DNA from: Lotus japonicus
Lineage: Eukaryota > Streptophyta > Magnoliopsida > Fabales > Fabaceae
NCBI RefSeq assembly: GCF_012489685.1
Contig: NC_080041.1
Span: forward strand, 31,299,780 to 31,363,779
Direction of reading: 5' to 3'
Length of the DNA stretch: 64,000 bases
Shown here: positions 22,636 through 34,500 of the stretch, piece by piece
Layout of the letters: each line of letters opens with the position of its first letter
Numbering within the stretch: the first letter of the stretch is position 1
Program-made: the position numbers and the translations under genes
Notes under the pieces: generated by a model
Told to the model about the DNA's origin: nothing
What the model saw: only the letters and a program-made list of their open reading frames with translations
The model's database searches: none

Positions 22636-22702
22636 TAAAAAGGTAATTAAAGAAAGCAATTAAGATTTCTATATATGCTGAGATACATGAACTTGTGTTA
22701 TA

Positions 22703-22717
22703 CCATCTATATATAGG
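22703..22717 (-). promoter_or_regulatory. Probable TATA box of the dioxygenase gene
   Basis: Minus strand CCTATATATAGATGG lies about 70-80 bp upstream of the chosen ATG at 22635, leaving room for a 5' leader of about 40-50 nt. Confidence 0.55.
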
Positions 22718-22892
22718 AGTATTGCGAAGACAAAAAAAGTTTGTTGTATGACAAGCACACCCAACTTGGCATTTGATATTGTCCTTTTTAATTTCAAATC
22801 AAATACTAAAAGGGAAGTATTCTGCTCACATCCAAAATTAAATTACAACCCGAGACTAAAAACTAAGGATAAAATAGAGAAACATCCCATAC

Positions 22893-23075
22893 GGGTTAAC
22901 TAAATGACTCATGAGAAAGTTTGGGTTAAATAACCCATCATCCAATCACATTGAAGATAAATGAGGTGAAAATAAATTAATAAATAAAATATAGAAATTT
23001 CACCTCACTTATCTTCAATGTGATTGGATGATGAGTTATTTAACCAAAACTTTCTCATGAGTCATTTAGACAACC
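22893..23075. mobile_element. Foldback MITE with about 80-bp inverted arms
   Basis: Arms 22893-22971 and 22998-23075 are near-perfect complements (for example CTAAATGACTCATGAGAAAG on one side and its complement on the other), separated by about 26 bp of A/T. The whole would fold into one long hairpin. It lies about 180 bp beyond the likely TATA box of the dioxygenase gene, so it may sit in its promoter. No target duplication identified. Confidence 0.85.
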
Positions 23076-23217
23076 CCATTTGCATATGGATTAGATAAAG
23101 GAAAAAAAGTTTGTGGAAAATGATGAAATAAATTCGTTATTAATTTGTCATAGGATATATTTCATAAAAGATAAAGTTAATGTGTGGTTGTTAGTTCATT
23201 CTATTTCTTGATTATTA

Positions 23218-23524
23218 CTCCCTCCGGTCCTATTTATAAGCATGAAAGAGAAGAAAAACCTTGGTCCTTTTTATAAGAACCAAATGAAAGTTTGAGCTAT
23301 ATTAATTAATTTTTTCCAATGATGCCCTTATTAATTCTAACTTGTAAAATGTGTCTCATTAATTATTCTCTCTCTTTCCCACTTTCCAACACTAATAACA
23401 AAGGGTAATTTTGGAAGTTTATTTTGATTTAAGACAAATTTAATGCATTTTATCTAGTTTAACTACATTTCTTAAACTATGTGAATTTTTTTTTTTTGTT
23501 GCTTATAAATAGGACCGGAGGGAG
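23218..23524. mobile_element. Stowaway-type MITE
   Basis: Starts CTCCCTCCGGTCCTATTTAT and ends with the complement (ATAAATAGGACCGGAGGGAG), the hallmark Stowaway terminus, with TA target duplications at 23216-23217 and 23525-23526. 307 bp, no coding. Mobilised by Tc1/mariner-type transposase from elsewhere. Confidence 0.92.
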
Positions 23525-23526
23525 TA

Positions 23527-24123
23527 GATTAGAGTTGATGTTCGATCATCACCCTTAGAAAATAAATATTCATTTTAATTAAAATTAAAAATAAATTCCT
23601 CCTATGTGACATAGTGTGATAATTAGATGTCGGTGTAAATTGTTTTACACTATGAATTAAACCAAAATTCGAACTAAATTTACATCCAAACTAAATTTAC
23701 ATAAATTTGCGGAGCCTATATATTAATCTCATAAGTTATATACTAATCGCTTATTGGGAAAGTGAACAATTGTCATGACTCATATCAACTAAATATTAAT
23801 ATTATAAGTTGGTTACATTATTTATTTCGGTAGCATATTGAATAACTATGTTGATTCCAAAACCGCTAACTGGTTTCAGTTCTATGTTCTTTAACAACCA
23901 AGTTTTTTTTTTTTTTGAAATAACAACCAAGCTTTCTATTTGGTATGTTAGTAAACAATTTCTTTTTAGAAATAATTTAAAGTACATTTAATTATATATT
24001 ATTGATTAGGAAAATTCTATGTACATTCAGGCACTATGTTTTTTATTTGTTATAAAATTTAATATTTTATATACCTTAAGGGAATATATGGAGCATAACA
24101 AACTCTCGTATTTGATAGGTCTC
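23527..24123. other. Intergenic, AT-rich, with one poly(T) stub
   Basis: No gene. At 23892-23931 the direct repeat TAACAACCAAG flanks an 18-nt insert of 14 T plus GAAA. Confidence 0.6.
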
Positions 24124-24168
24124 AGGTTTGAACCCCGTTCTGTTCAAAAAAAAATAGGTTTGAACCCC
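24124..24168 (+). repeat. A-tailed stub insertion with target duplication
   Basis: AGGTTTGAACCCC occurs at 24124-24136 and 24156-24168. Between the copies lies only GTTCTGTTC followed by nine A and T. It looks like the last few bases of a retroposon with its A-tail. Confidence 0.5.
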
Positions 24169-24429
24169 CGTTGGTCCCGTTGAGGTGAGGTAAATCTAAA
24201 TCTTCTGTAAGTAATTTTTAGCCCAACAACTTTTCTTGTCTTAAACTCGGGCGCCATCCCCGACCTATTTGAAGAGGTTCAAGTGTAGATCTATTACATT
24301 TAGTAAGGTAGCAAGGATGAGGTGATCATACATTTCAATCCCTACAAGTACTACTAATTACTGATAGTTCTTCCCTGAAGAAAAAAAAAACCATTGTCGA
24401 TGACCGGTACGTGATGAGAAGCTTGGTGG

Positions 24430-24930
24430 TAGGGCGTGGTGGCGGGAAAAGTTTTTTTACGAGCTTTTAACACATGGGCGTGACAAGAAATCCTACACGG
24501 TTTTGGCTTCTTATTTGGGCTGGTTATATCTACACAGACATTTGCTTGACGATTCGACCACTGCAATTATTGATCTTGAAATTGAGAACAACTTATTAAA
24601 ATTTAGGCCTGATTCGACGGTGTACGTATCCGTAGAGACATTCTACGACTATATCCTAGAGTTGATAGCTTGTAGAATTCTTCAAGTGCTATTTTTGTCA
24701 TTTTTCATGTTTTTCTTTTGTTTTCTATTTTTCCTACTTTTGACCTACCTATTGCACATTTAGTATAAAATAGTGAGTTCTGGAAAGATAAACAATATTA
24801 GAAGGAAAAAAACCATGAGAAATTCACAGTAAAATGTATGTATTTTAGACGAGCATCAATTTGATCTTGATGGGTTGGTTCCTTCTGCAACACTTGCTCA
24901 GATGGAAGAATCAAAAGAGTTCATCTCGAG
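24430..24930 (+). pseudogene. Exon-like gene fragment, family not recognised
   Basis: The open frame around 24490-24690 reads YTVLASYLGWLYLHRHLL, DLEIENNLLKFRPDSTVYV and TFYDYILELIA. After 160 bp of noncoding-like sequence there is a second segment at 24849-24930, preceded by TATTTTAG and followed by GTAAAA, reading EHQFDLDGLVPSATLAQMEE. The splice-like borders and amino-acid composition suggest two exons of a host gene or a captured fragment. No start or further exons were found. A chance open frame cannot be excluded. Confidence 0.3.
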
Positions 24931-25237
24931 GTAAAAATTAGACAAAAAAAGTTCATCAGTTTAGCTCAAATCAAGCTCGAAAAAAAATCATTTCTTCTTA
25001 TGAAACTATTTCCTAGAATTCTCCTTCCTCACACTTGTGTTGTTGTGTTACACATGTTTGTATTCAGTCGATGTTGAGTTAGTTACTTAGTTATCTTTTG
25101 TAACCTTCTATTCAGTTAGTGATTTAGAAGAATAGGAAATTATCTCTTTTTTAGGTAGGTATCTTAATAGATACGTTTATTCTATTTTTTTATCTTTCAT
25201 TTTAATCAGGTTACTGAAAGTGTATTTGTTTCCACCC

Positions 25238-25467
25238 AACTTTAGGACTTTAATTGTTAAGCCTTTAGAGTTATAAATGGGCTAGCCACAATAATTTTTA
25301 GGGTGAGCTCTTTAGTGAATAAAATTTGAGATTTATTTCAAAATGTATTCTTAACTTTAGGACTTTAGTTGTTAAGCCTTTAGAGTTATAATTAGGCTAG
25401 CCACAATATTTTTTAGGGTGACCTCTTCAGTGAATAAAATTTGAGATTTATTTCAAAATAAATTCTT
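25238..25467 (+). repeat. Tandem duplication of a 115-bp segment
   Basis: 25238-25352 and 25353-25467 are near-identical, both starting AACTTTAGGACTTTA and containing GGCTAGCCACAAT. They differ at roughly ten positions. Noncoding. Confidence 0.85.
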
Positions 25468-25521
25468 AGCATGAGTGTGTGAGAATTGTGAGGCCTGTTT
25501 CGGAGCTTTGATTTATTAGGT

Positions 25522-25882
25522 ATGTTTTTTTTTTATAAGCAATATATATTATATTGAAGTGAAACACAAGGGGTACTTCAACCCAATACAAACAAGAAAA
25601 AAGGAGGAAAGAAAAAAAGTAGTAAAGTTACATGGTAACATCATAGAACCTACTACTAGTAGAAGCCCACCACCCACCTCTCTATGGAGACAGATTAAAG
25701 AATCATGCCTCATTAAAACCTTATCAGAAAAAACCCTTAGGAAAATCAGGGAAATTATTTAAGGATAGTACCTAAGTGTCTCCGTTGTTTTGGGATTCCT
25801 CATACTTATAAGTGTGGCGAGGGGTACCGAGTGCATACCTATAGTTGGGGTCATCCCGCCGGAACACTATCATATCACTCTA
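25522..25882 (-). mobile_element. 5'-truncated retroposon (LINE-like tail)
   Basis: On the minus strand the segment ends with a 3' region and an A-run (T-run on plus at about 25524-25534). ATTAGGTA occurs at both borders (25514-25521 and 25883-25890), consistent with a short target duplication. No RT motif is present. Family assignment is by structure only. Confidence 0.4.
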
Positions 25883-25890
25883 ATTAGGTA

Positions 25891-26107
25891 ATTTTCTTTG
25901 ATGAAAATTTGAATGATTCTTTTTCATAATTTAACAACTTTTTATGAAGAAAACTAATAATTTAACAACTTTTTCTGACATTATTATTATTATTTTGAAT
26001 GGTCTGACATTATTATTATTAAAGAAGAAGTAATGATAGCTGGACAATAAGTGTCTATTGTCATCCCATAATAATTTAACACGAATAAATTTATGTTTTT
26101 TATTAAC
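25891..26107. other. Intergenic, no feature seen
   Basis: AT-rich with short TTATTATTATT runs; no gene. Confidence 0.5.
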
Positions 26108-26153
26108 ACTAGTTAAGTTTTTTTTTTGTTGACAACCAAAGAAGACTAGTTAA
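26108..26153 (-). repeat. 28-nt A-tailed stub insertion with 9-bp duplication
   Basis: ACTAGTTAA at 26108-26116 and 26145-26153 flanks 28 nt which on the minus strand reads CTTCTTTGGTTGTCAAC plus an A-run. This looks like the extreme 3' end of a LINE. Confidence 0.5.
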
Positions 26154-26421
26154 TTAGAACCACCCATTCATCTTTTAACAAAAACATTGAGAGACTGGGC
26201 CTACCCTTGTTCCCATTGGATCCGCTACATTGACCTGAAAAAAGTTCGGTATTCTTTTTCTAGTTTGAGTGTAAAACAAAAAGACCAATATATATAACAA
26301 GGCCAACTTGACAAATAAGGTTACAAATCATGTGACGAAACGACACAAGAGCATTGCCGGCTCCCAACGAGGAATGAAAGAGAACATAATATAACAAGAT
26401 CCACTAGCTTTTGTTTATTAG

Positions 26422-26457
26422 CTAGTACATTTTTTTTTTGAAAGCAACTAGTACATT
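26422..26457 (-). repeat. 16-nt A-tailed stub insertion with 10-bp duplication
   Basis: CTAGTACATT at 26422-26431 and 26448-26457 flanks 16 nt: a T-run followed by GAAAGCAA (minus strand TTGCTTTC plus A-run). Confidence 0.5.
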
Positions 26458-26642
26458 ACATTTTATTAAAGTTGTGTTTATTGACAAAAAAACTTGTTCA
26501 TTAAAAGAATTGAATTATTTTGGTAGAAGAAAATATAAAAATTGAAAAATGTTCTTTTTTTTATAATGCACATGACATGTCTTATGTCTATATATTTAGT
26601 TTGTTAGTTGCTCAAGGTTGAAGCATTGATTTAGTACCTTAA

Positions 26643-27091
26643 GGCTTCGTTTGGTAGAGTAGAGAGAGATAGAGAAGAGAGAAGTTGAGTAGAGAGAAAT
26701 ATGTGAGAAATATAGTAGATTTAAGAGATTGTTTGGTATGGTAGAAATAAAGGAGAGAGATGATAAATAATGAGGTGGAAGAGAGAGAAAAAGTTAACTT
26801 TTGATTAAAAAAATATTATTTCTTTTTTTAAAGTCAGAATGCATATTAGTGGCGGTTTAGCGGTTCTAAACCGCCACTAACTGCTACGAAAATGAAAAAA
26901 AAAATAAAAAAGCAACCTAGCCTGATTCTCTTCGCGTTTTGCGAAGAGATAAAAAAGTTGAAAAAAGCCACCCTCAAACTCTCTCTCACCTCCATCATTA
27001 CATAACCAAATAAAGAGAGAAACTCAATCTCTCTCCTATCTCTCTCTCTTCCCTCAATCTCTTCTCCATCTCTCTCCTACCAAACAAGGCA
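26643..27091. mobile_element. Tourist-like MITE
   Basis: Terminal repeats GGCTTCGTTTGGTAG (26643-26657) and the near complement CTACCAAACAAGGCA (27077-27091), with TAA at both borders (26640-26642 and 27092-27094), as in PIF/Harbinger-type MITEs. Subterminal GAGAGAGA is mirrored by TCTCTCTC. An internal hairpin pairs AGTGGCGGTTTA with TAAACCGCCACT (26849-26880) and another pairs CTCTTCGC with GCGAAGAG (26928-26948). No coding. Confidence 0.8.
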
Positions 27092-27094
27092 TAA

Positions 27095-27779
27095 GGGTGA
27101 TAAGTTGTTGTTGGAACTAGTTCCATATGCTTTTTATCGGTCAATATGGTTGCCTCATAGCTAGTGATAAAAAAAACTCCATAATAAAGAGTTTGATTTT
27201 AATTTTTTTGTTGATAGAAGGTGGTGCTTGCATATGTGAGAATTATGGACCCAGGCTCAAAAGGAGTGTGACTAGAGACAAAGCCCAGTTTATGCAAAAA
27301 ATATTCGACCAAAAAAAAACGCGGCTTAGTCACACAGTGAAAGGACACAAAGTTTGGAAAAAGAAGGAACTACACATAAAAAGATCTAGGGTAAACTACT
27401 TTCCAGAGACATTATCTCCTTGTCTAAAAGGGGCAACACCACAGAGGTAATGTTGGGGTTCAAAGGCATTAGATGGTTCGAATCTAGCAACAAAAGAGCG
27501 ATAACCTGAGGCAAAGTCCCTGGCCTCCCCCTAGAGAGGTGGCCAGGGTGGGTGGGGGTGCTAGAGGTCAGACATTTGGAAGCAGATCGGTACCATGAAG
27601 ATCTGTCGTTGTGTGGACTCGAAAATTGTGTCCTCTCGCAGCCCAGGTAAAACCCACAAATCCAAAGTGTTCTTTTATTGATAAGAAGGTTGCAAAGATT
27701 CTCAGGTTGTACGCCATAGTTATTGTTTTTCTGAGGGCCAGAGCCTTAGCCAACAAGGGAGTAGGCGCAAGAGCACAAT
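27095..27779. other. Unassigned sequence, probably old element debris
   Basis: Contains short open frames without recognised domains. G-rich GGTGGCCAGGGTGGGTGGGGGTG is near 27538. The stretch before 27780 may belong to the same LTR whose end lies at about 27860. Confidence 0.4.
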
Positions 27780-28000
27780 CGGAAAAGCCGTATCTGCTGA
27801 CTACGATTGAATCTTGAGGGTTTAGTTCTAAAGTAATACAAATAAGGAACAAAACCTTAATCAAATTTGGCGTTGTTGCCAAAATATCTTGAACCTTTAT
27901 CTCCGACAACGACGCCAAATTTGATAATGGTTTTTTCCTTGTACTACACTGGAACTAAACCCTTAAAATTCAACGGTAATAAGCATATATGGGTTTTGTC
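27780..28000. repeat. Head-to-head pair of LTR ends with primer-binding sites
   Basis: The plus strand from about 27780 to 27880 (GGGTTTAGTTC..., ending TCAAATTTGGCGTTGTTGCC) is matched by the complement of 27904-28000 (ending TCAAATTTGGCGTCGTTGTC). The arms are roughly 75% alike and are only about 23 bp apart. Each arm looks like the end of an LTR followed by an Athila-style primer-binding site (TTTGGCG.CGTTG). Confidence 0.6.
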
Positions 28001-29570
28001 GTCCTCTAAGGTGTAATACTTGTTCAATAGTTATCAACTTAAATAGTAGTTGCACAATAGTTTGATGTTTGCTTATACATGAAAATATAAATGAAAAGCA
28101 AATAAAATGATAGAGAAACAACAAGTGTGGTAATTTCTTGGGATTAGACTCCATTAAATAACATTTCTGCATTCTAGTGATTCAAACACATAACATATTC
28201 AACCCTGTCATTCATCTACACCAGTTCAACCCTACGTCATCGATGTCTCACATGAGTGGATATCAATAACTCCCTACTCCTAAAAATTGATGTCTCACAT
28301 GATTAAGAAAGAAAATTATCATGAGTTTTGAGTGTTTAGTGACTAACAAACTCAACTTTATGTCTAGCAATTAGAATTATTAAGTGATGAACTCTAGTTC
28401 GGACTCAAAACATTGTAGCTTCCGCTCACAAGTTGAATAAAGCAAAATGTCATAGGAGATCAATCTAAGATATAACATGAAGATAAAGAGGAAATCACGA
28501 AATCATATATCAGAAACATGCTTTGTATTGAAGATGACGAACACACTATCGTGGGTGCGGTCAAAGTAATCCTGTAATCAAACTGATAAGTGCAGTACAA
28601 GGTGTAACACCACGATCGTTCTCTCCAGGACTCAAGGGGATTATAAACCGAATTCAAAGATGAAAGTAAGTAAAAGAGGGGTTGGTTGATTGATTATCAA
28701 GAGTAAAATAAAAGATTGGATTATCAGATGAGAACGTTAGCCTTCAGGTTATAATAGTCAAGTGCAGCAAACCTTCATCGATCATAAGAGATTAATTCAA
28801 TAATTATTCAAGTTTCCGAGTGTAAACTCAACTCACAATCGTGGGTTAGAATCCTAGATCCTCTACTGGACGATCGTCCAGAATTTGATTTGTTCAAGTT
28901 AAGAAAGAGACATCGTTCCCTCAAAGTACAAGAAGACTCTTCAGAGATAGGATCCTCAAAGCTAAAAACAATCAGTGTTAGAGATCTACATACCTTAAAA
29001 ACAGTATTCGCAATCGCTTCAACTTATTCACTCTCTTAGATAAGACATAAGACATTTAGACCAGAATAAGACTTTGAATTCAGACGTCATGAATAGAAAG
29101 CATGTTCAAGCAAGAGTAAAGATCATGAATAAACTTGAATAAAAAGAATAATTACTATTAAGAACATAATCTCAGGTATGCAAACACATGAAAATTAAGA
29201 ACCCTAAGACTAACAAAAATGTTTAGTAAGCCATAAGAAAAATACTAAGAAATAAGGATTAGAAGAGGTGAGGTGAGTTAAGGTGTCTAACACGAGTCTC
29301 AAATAGCCTACTTATACTAATAATCAAATTTTTCCATCAAGAAACTATTCCTTTCTATTTAAATCTTTTCTAAATATTCACAAAATCGGGCCCACATTGG
29401 AGTAAGCTGCAGAACACTTCAGACACTTGCGGGTTCCAAGAAAAAATTCTAATATTTAATTGAGGTAAACATGAGAGTTGTATATCTTTAAGTAAGCTTC
29501 GCAGGCCTTCAATCAGAACCTGACTCGGAGTACTGTACCCCAAGATACGATCATTTTAGTGCAGGCTGAT
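27928..29570 (-). mobile_element. Degraded LTR of an Athila/gypsy-type element
   Basis: The minus strand ends at 27928 just before the primer-binding-like TTTGGCGTCGTTGTCGG. The rest is noncoding, with no ORF above 70 codons of interest. The 5' border of the LTR cannot be placed; 29570 is approximate. Confidence 0.35.
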
Positions 29571-29621
29571 CCAAACTCACAGGATTAGCGCATAAGAGAT
29601 AAGGAAAGAATAAATGAAACC

Positions 29622-31570
29622 TGTTCTGGACCTAGATCTCATATGAAGAAGAGACCTTATCCAAAACCCTAGCAGACAAAGCTAGGAGAAGATAAGAATG
29701 TAATATATTAAAGAAGATCCTTTTTACAATGAATGACCTCCCCTTTTATAGTGGGATGGTCCAATATCCTAATGTTATACTAGTTGGGCCATTGGGCCTC
29801 AAAAATCCTCGGCCCATAGAGTTGGTCGCCCTATGGAGGTCTCGCCTAGCCGTCCTATAGTCGCGCCAAGGTCTAACTCTGGGCGGATCCTATCATGAGC
29901 AGGTCCCGCCCAGTCTACAAGCCCACAAGACACGCGCCCGAAGTATGATGGGAAAGTGTCTTAATTGTCTCAAGTCTTAATGAACATATGTCGCCCATGG
30001 ATGACTTGTTATAGAGATAACCCTTCGATTGGCGGTTACGGCCAACACCCCAGGATGTCCCCCCACAACTAGCCTTCCAGGCTACATTGCTCTAATCTCG
30101 ACTTGGGCAATAAAGATCGCCCTCTATAAAGTATATAAATCACTATAAAGCATATAGGTCGCCAACATGGCGTCATAAACATACAACCCGCCGCAAGGGG
30201 AAACTTATATAATTAAGTGCCAACAGTGGCATAATAAATTACAACCCGACCAAAGGGGTGACTAATAATCATAAGCGTCACCGAACCGTCCACGCCTGAG
30301 GAGGTGGTCCGCCAGATGGTGAAATCGAGTTTGGGAAGTATCTGACCAGCCCACAAGCCGACAAGACACTGCGTCTGAAGTATGAAGGCAAAGTGTCTTT
30401 ACTGTCTCGCCTCCCCATGATTGCATGTTGTCCCTCAAAACTTGCCATGAAGCTCGCCAATCAAATCATGCTCACCTCTCTAAAGTAGATCGTCACGCTT
30501 TGTGTGACCTATTACCTGTCTTTCACATGTGTCAACTTGAAAATAATGATTAGCTTTTCCAACAATTATAATCATCATGCTTAATCGCCTCTTTATGGCG
30601 AATCATAGAATTTTGAACGCTTTGGGCGTTGCTCTTTCTCTCTCATCCATCTTATATGAACAAGAAAACTTGTATATTGGAAATTACATATCAAATAAAT
30701 AGTTAAACAATCAAATGTGAATAATTATATTCTTTAATCTTGTCACCTTGAACTAAGCAACAATTCTTTTAAGCACTTAACCATATTTCAGTCATTCCAG
30801 AAAATGCAAAAATGTGAAAGTATAGAAGATGCCAAACCATGCTTTCTTTTACATCGACTTCCCTTTCTTATAGGTCGCCTCCTTTCGAATGAGTACATCC
30901 CTTCTTTGGAAATTGGGCGTGTCTTTTGCCCGCATTATTTCATTTGAGGATCACCTGCAACAAGAGACTCAAACCCTTTGCCAACTTCTCTATTCTTTTT
31001 TTTTTAGTGCTAAATTTACCGAGACTTGGCTCGCCATGGTGAGGCTTTACATTCATTTGCTCGATTTAAATTCGAGGCTTAGGCACATTTTACTGGCCTT
31101 AGTCCTTTTACAGACGGGGCTTGGTTTCTAGTGGCCACTAGAATTGCCAAGGCTGTGTATGCTCAGTGTCGACGCTTTCTTATTGCGAAAGGCTTACACG
31201 TGGTAGCTTGTACCTTTGACATTTTGTCATTGTGCACTATAGTTTGGAAACAAACAGAATCAACACCCGCCCATGGGCGACCCGAGATAACTGCAATTTT
31301 CTTGTTTTCTTCTTCTTCTTTTTCTTTTTCTTTCTTTTTTCTTTGCTCCTTTTGTTGTTGTTGATATATCATGTTACAACTTGTTGTAACAGGAAGGGAT
31401 GCCTCAATTGCATCTTCCTTTCCTTTTCCTCAACCTACTTGCTTATCAACATGTTACTTAGCCCGCCCATCTCACATTGCTCGTCAACAACATGCTATAG
31501 GCGAGCTCAACAACTTCTCTTTGATATTACATGATATTTGGTATGAGGGAAATTTAGAATATGTCATTAA
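29622..31570 (-). mobile_element. Tat-type gypsy remnant: 3' untranslated region and 3' LTR
   Basis: The minus-strand segment around 31200-31120 (AAGCGTCGACACTGAGCATA, then GGCAATTCTAGTGGCCACTA) is homologous to the 3' untranslated region of the plus-strand Tat element at 45395-45458. Further on, the minus strand has a purine tract ending CATCCTGGGG and an LTR beginning TGTTGGCC and ending GTCCAGAACA. The LTR (29622-30047, 426 bp) contains the TATA-like CACTATAAAAGGGG (near 29745). No coding part is left. The upstream limit near 31570 is a guess based on GC-rich GGCGGGC phrases. Confidence 0.6.
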
Positions 31571-34500
31571 AGTGATAGCATGCCATTGAATTGATCTTCC
31601 CAAAACATGCTAATTCTTGGTAATCACATTTGAAGATAAGCATCATGAATAATCTTTAGAACAAAAAATCAAAGTCAGCTAATTAGATATGCAAACTCAG
31701 CATGCCAAATTAGTTATTTCCAACATTTACTTCTATCATATCAACATAATGTACATTGCAAGAGATGGAGCTCACCAGCATTTTATAAAAAGATTGAAGC
31801 CACATGCTTTCCACATTCCACTAATTAGTTTGAGAAAAGATACATGATCATTTGAACTTCATACATAAAGTGTAAAGACTTAACCACTTTGTCAACCACT
31901 TATTCTCTTCTCTAAGTTCCAATCCATAACAAGCATAATAAAGAGACTGTTACACAATAATGGAGCTACAACAACACCATTCTCTATAACCTTACTTTCA
32001 GATTAATCAAACCACTCTTCTTATCCCTCTTTTTTGAAAACTGAAACAAAATCAACATCCTCTTAAGGACTTTCAAAAGCAACACCATTTTTAGATGTTC
32101 TAAGCAATTTCACATGATATAAATTGAAAAGAGAACATGTTACACATTTCATTATTGCATGAAGTAAAGCATTCAAACAAAGCCTCAAAGCGAAATTCAT
32201 CTCCTTGTGAGCATGTCAGCAAAAACTTTATAGAGCCAATGAATAATCCTTTTTGTTTTTATGTCACTGGTGTGCAGTTATGCAATATTTTCTCATAGCT
32301 TCTTGTGATAAATTATGTGCGGAAAGAATACAACCCTATCCATTGATAACATGTTTCTGAAAATCAGTTTGTTATCCTATAATCACACAGCACAGTGAAG
32401 ATGACAGCCCACATACTAACAATTAATTCAGTAAGACATCAAAGAGTTCAACTCTTCATAAGCATCTAATAATATGATAATTTTCACTATTCATCAGAGG
32501 GAACTAGTTTTGAGATTGTGCTTACTTGTCTTGCAGTCTCAGTTCCCGTTTTTAGTTGTTATGCTGGTTTTTTATATTTACTTTCCTCAAGCTTGTCCTT
32601 CATAAAGCTCCTGCAGGAGTCCAGCCAAGGGTCTAGAGCTACAAAGCAGTGGATAAGAAACTTCTATGCCAAAAAGGAAGATTAGTGTGACGATTGAACA
32701 AAGATCTATAAATCATCACCTGTATCACACATTTATGATTCTTAACATGTTGAAAGTAGTGCATAACTTAGCGATAACTCAAAACACCACTAAGCAATTA
32801 GTAAGAAAATAATGGAGAAAGATTGAGGAGCACATGCCCCATGTTTATGAACTGATTATCAGTTCCAGATGTTACTCTTCACTTAAACTATTAAAATCAG
32901 CATACCTCATAAGGTAAGTTACCCTGTTTGCATAGAGAAAGGCAATATGAATTTTAAGATCAATTTTCCCATAAGTCAACGAACATGCTTAAATATATTT
33001 CAGGATCTTATATCAGACATCACAATATATTTTCTAGTAAATTAAATCAATCGCAGTTTGGTCTTTCAATTATAAAAAGTCTCATTTTTCGTCCCCAGCT
33101 GTCCATTGAATAAGCATGTAAGATTCAAGTGTCACTTTGTAAAAGCACAGAATAAAAGAGTAACATCAGTTCAAAATTCTGCACAAAAGCAAATGTAAGG
33201 TTCTCTTATTAAGTAAATTTCTGTAGTAATCTTCCATATTCCTCATAATGAAAATATTTAATATCTTTGCCTAACAGCAAGTGTGAAAGCATGGACAAAT
33301 AAGCAGATTTTACTGCAGGTGTATGATAAAGTGCATAAGAGGAAGTTTTTCTTTTTTATAACATGTGAAAGAGATAAGAAAGAGACCTCAAGAGACTTCA
33401 AGGACTCCCAAAAAATGAATGCTTCTAAAGCTTTCTAGTGAATAATAGCTTCAATAAATATGAGTGAACTGACTTATAGATTTTAAACTTTCACATCATG
33501 GAGAGCATTTGCAGATTAATTTTATGATTCATATGATGTAAAATATGAAAGAGTTTATGAAACTTTGAATTCAGAAAACAAAATCTAAGCATAAAGCAAT
33601 ATCATTTTTAAAGTTGATTAATAGAGAAAATGATGTTAATATCACTTAGAATTGTGTGTGCTTTTCAACAATTCAAATGATGCTCAATTGCAACTAATCA
33701 TGCCAAATTTTATGCAATGTTCAATTCGAATAAGCATGTTATCAAAGAGTGGTTATGCCTAAAAAAGAATTAAGAATATAGAACATTCCCACTTGCTGCC
33801 ATATGCATTACTAGTCAGAACTTCAAGCTGCTAAAATAATATAAGGCCTAACATCAAAGACACTTGAATGCTAAATATATCTAGCACAGACTGCATGTAT
33901 GGAAGCATAATAAAGATGATACTGCCCTGACTCATGATGTCAAATCACATTGTTCAGCATTTTTCCCTCTTCTCTCCTTCATTTTCACATTTAATACACA
34001 TGCTAACTCTGAAATTGTGGCCTCAGAGTAAGCCAAATCATCCACTTCTTCCACCTGATCTGTCATGTCCCTCAATAGGAGAAGTTATTAAGTGCACTCA
34101 AATGCAGGTACATTAGTTACTATAAAATCCAACAGCAAGCAAAGTTATGATAAATAACTTCATGTACAGAGAATAACTTCATGTATAGAGAATAGGACAA
34201 AGCATAACTCAATTTTCCAAACAGTAAATCATGTTAGTATCAACTCTTCTTTATTAAAAGATAACACAAGCTTGAGTGCTACAAGTGCAAACTTAGTAGT
34301 GTATATAAAGGTAAGTTAATTATAAACCAATATAAGTAAATTCATATTTCATGCATTCATTCCCTTAAACTAGCAGTGTGCGCAAAATATTCAGCACTGA
34401 TACTTTCACTCATGCAATCCTGATAAATAATAGATGACACAAGAAAAAGGAGCACCCTTCATCCATTTGGTATTACAAGCAGTCTAAAGCTACTTTCTTT

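Noticed and set aside
24121..24180. tRNA- or SINE-like B box (GGTTTGAACCCC)
   Set aside because: No matching A box or cloverleaf; the motif is duplicated because it is the target of a stub insertion.
27568..27918. Minus-strand 116-codon ORF with an RNase H-like phrase (KALALRKTITMAYNL)
   Set aside because: It lies across the head-to-head LTR ends and primer sites, so it is most likely chance; no catalytic residues are visible.
31163..31372. Lys/Glu-rich minus-strand ORF
   Set aside because: It is a translated polypyrimidine/polypurine tract in the 3' untranslated region of the inverted Tat remnant.
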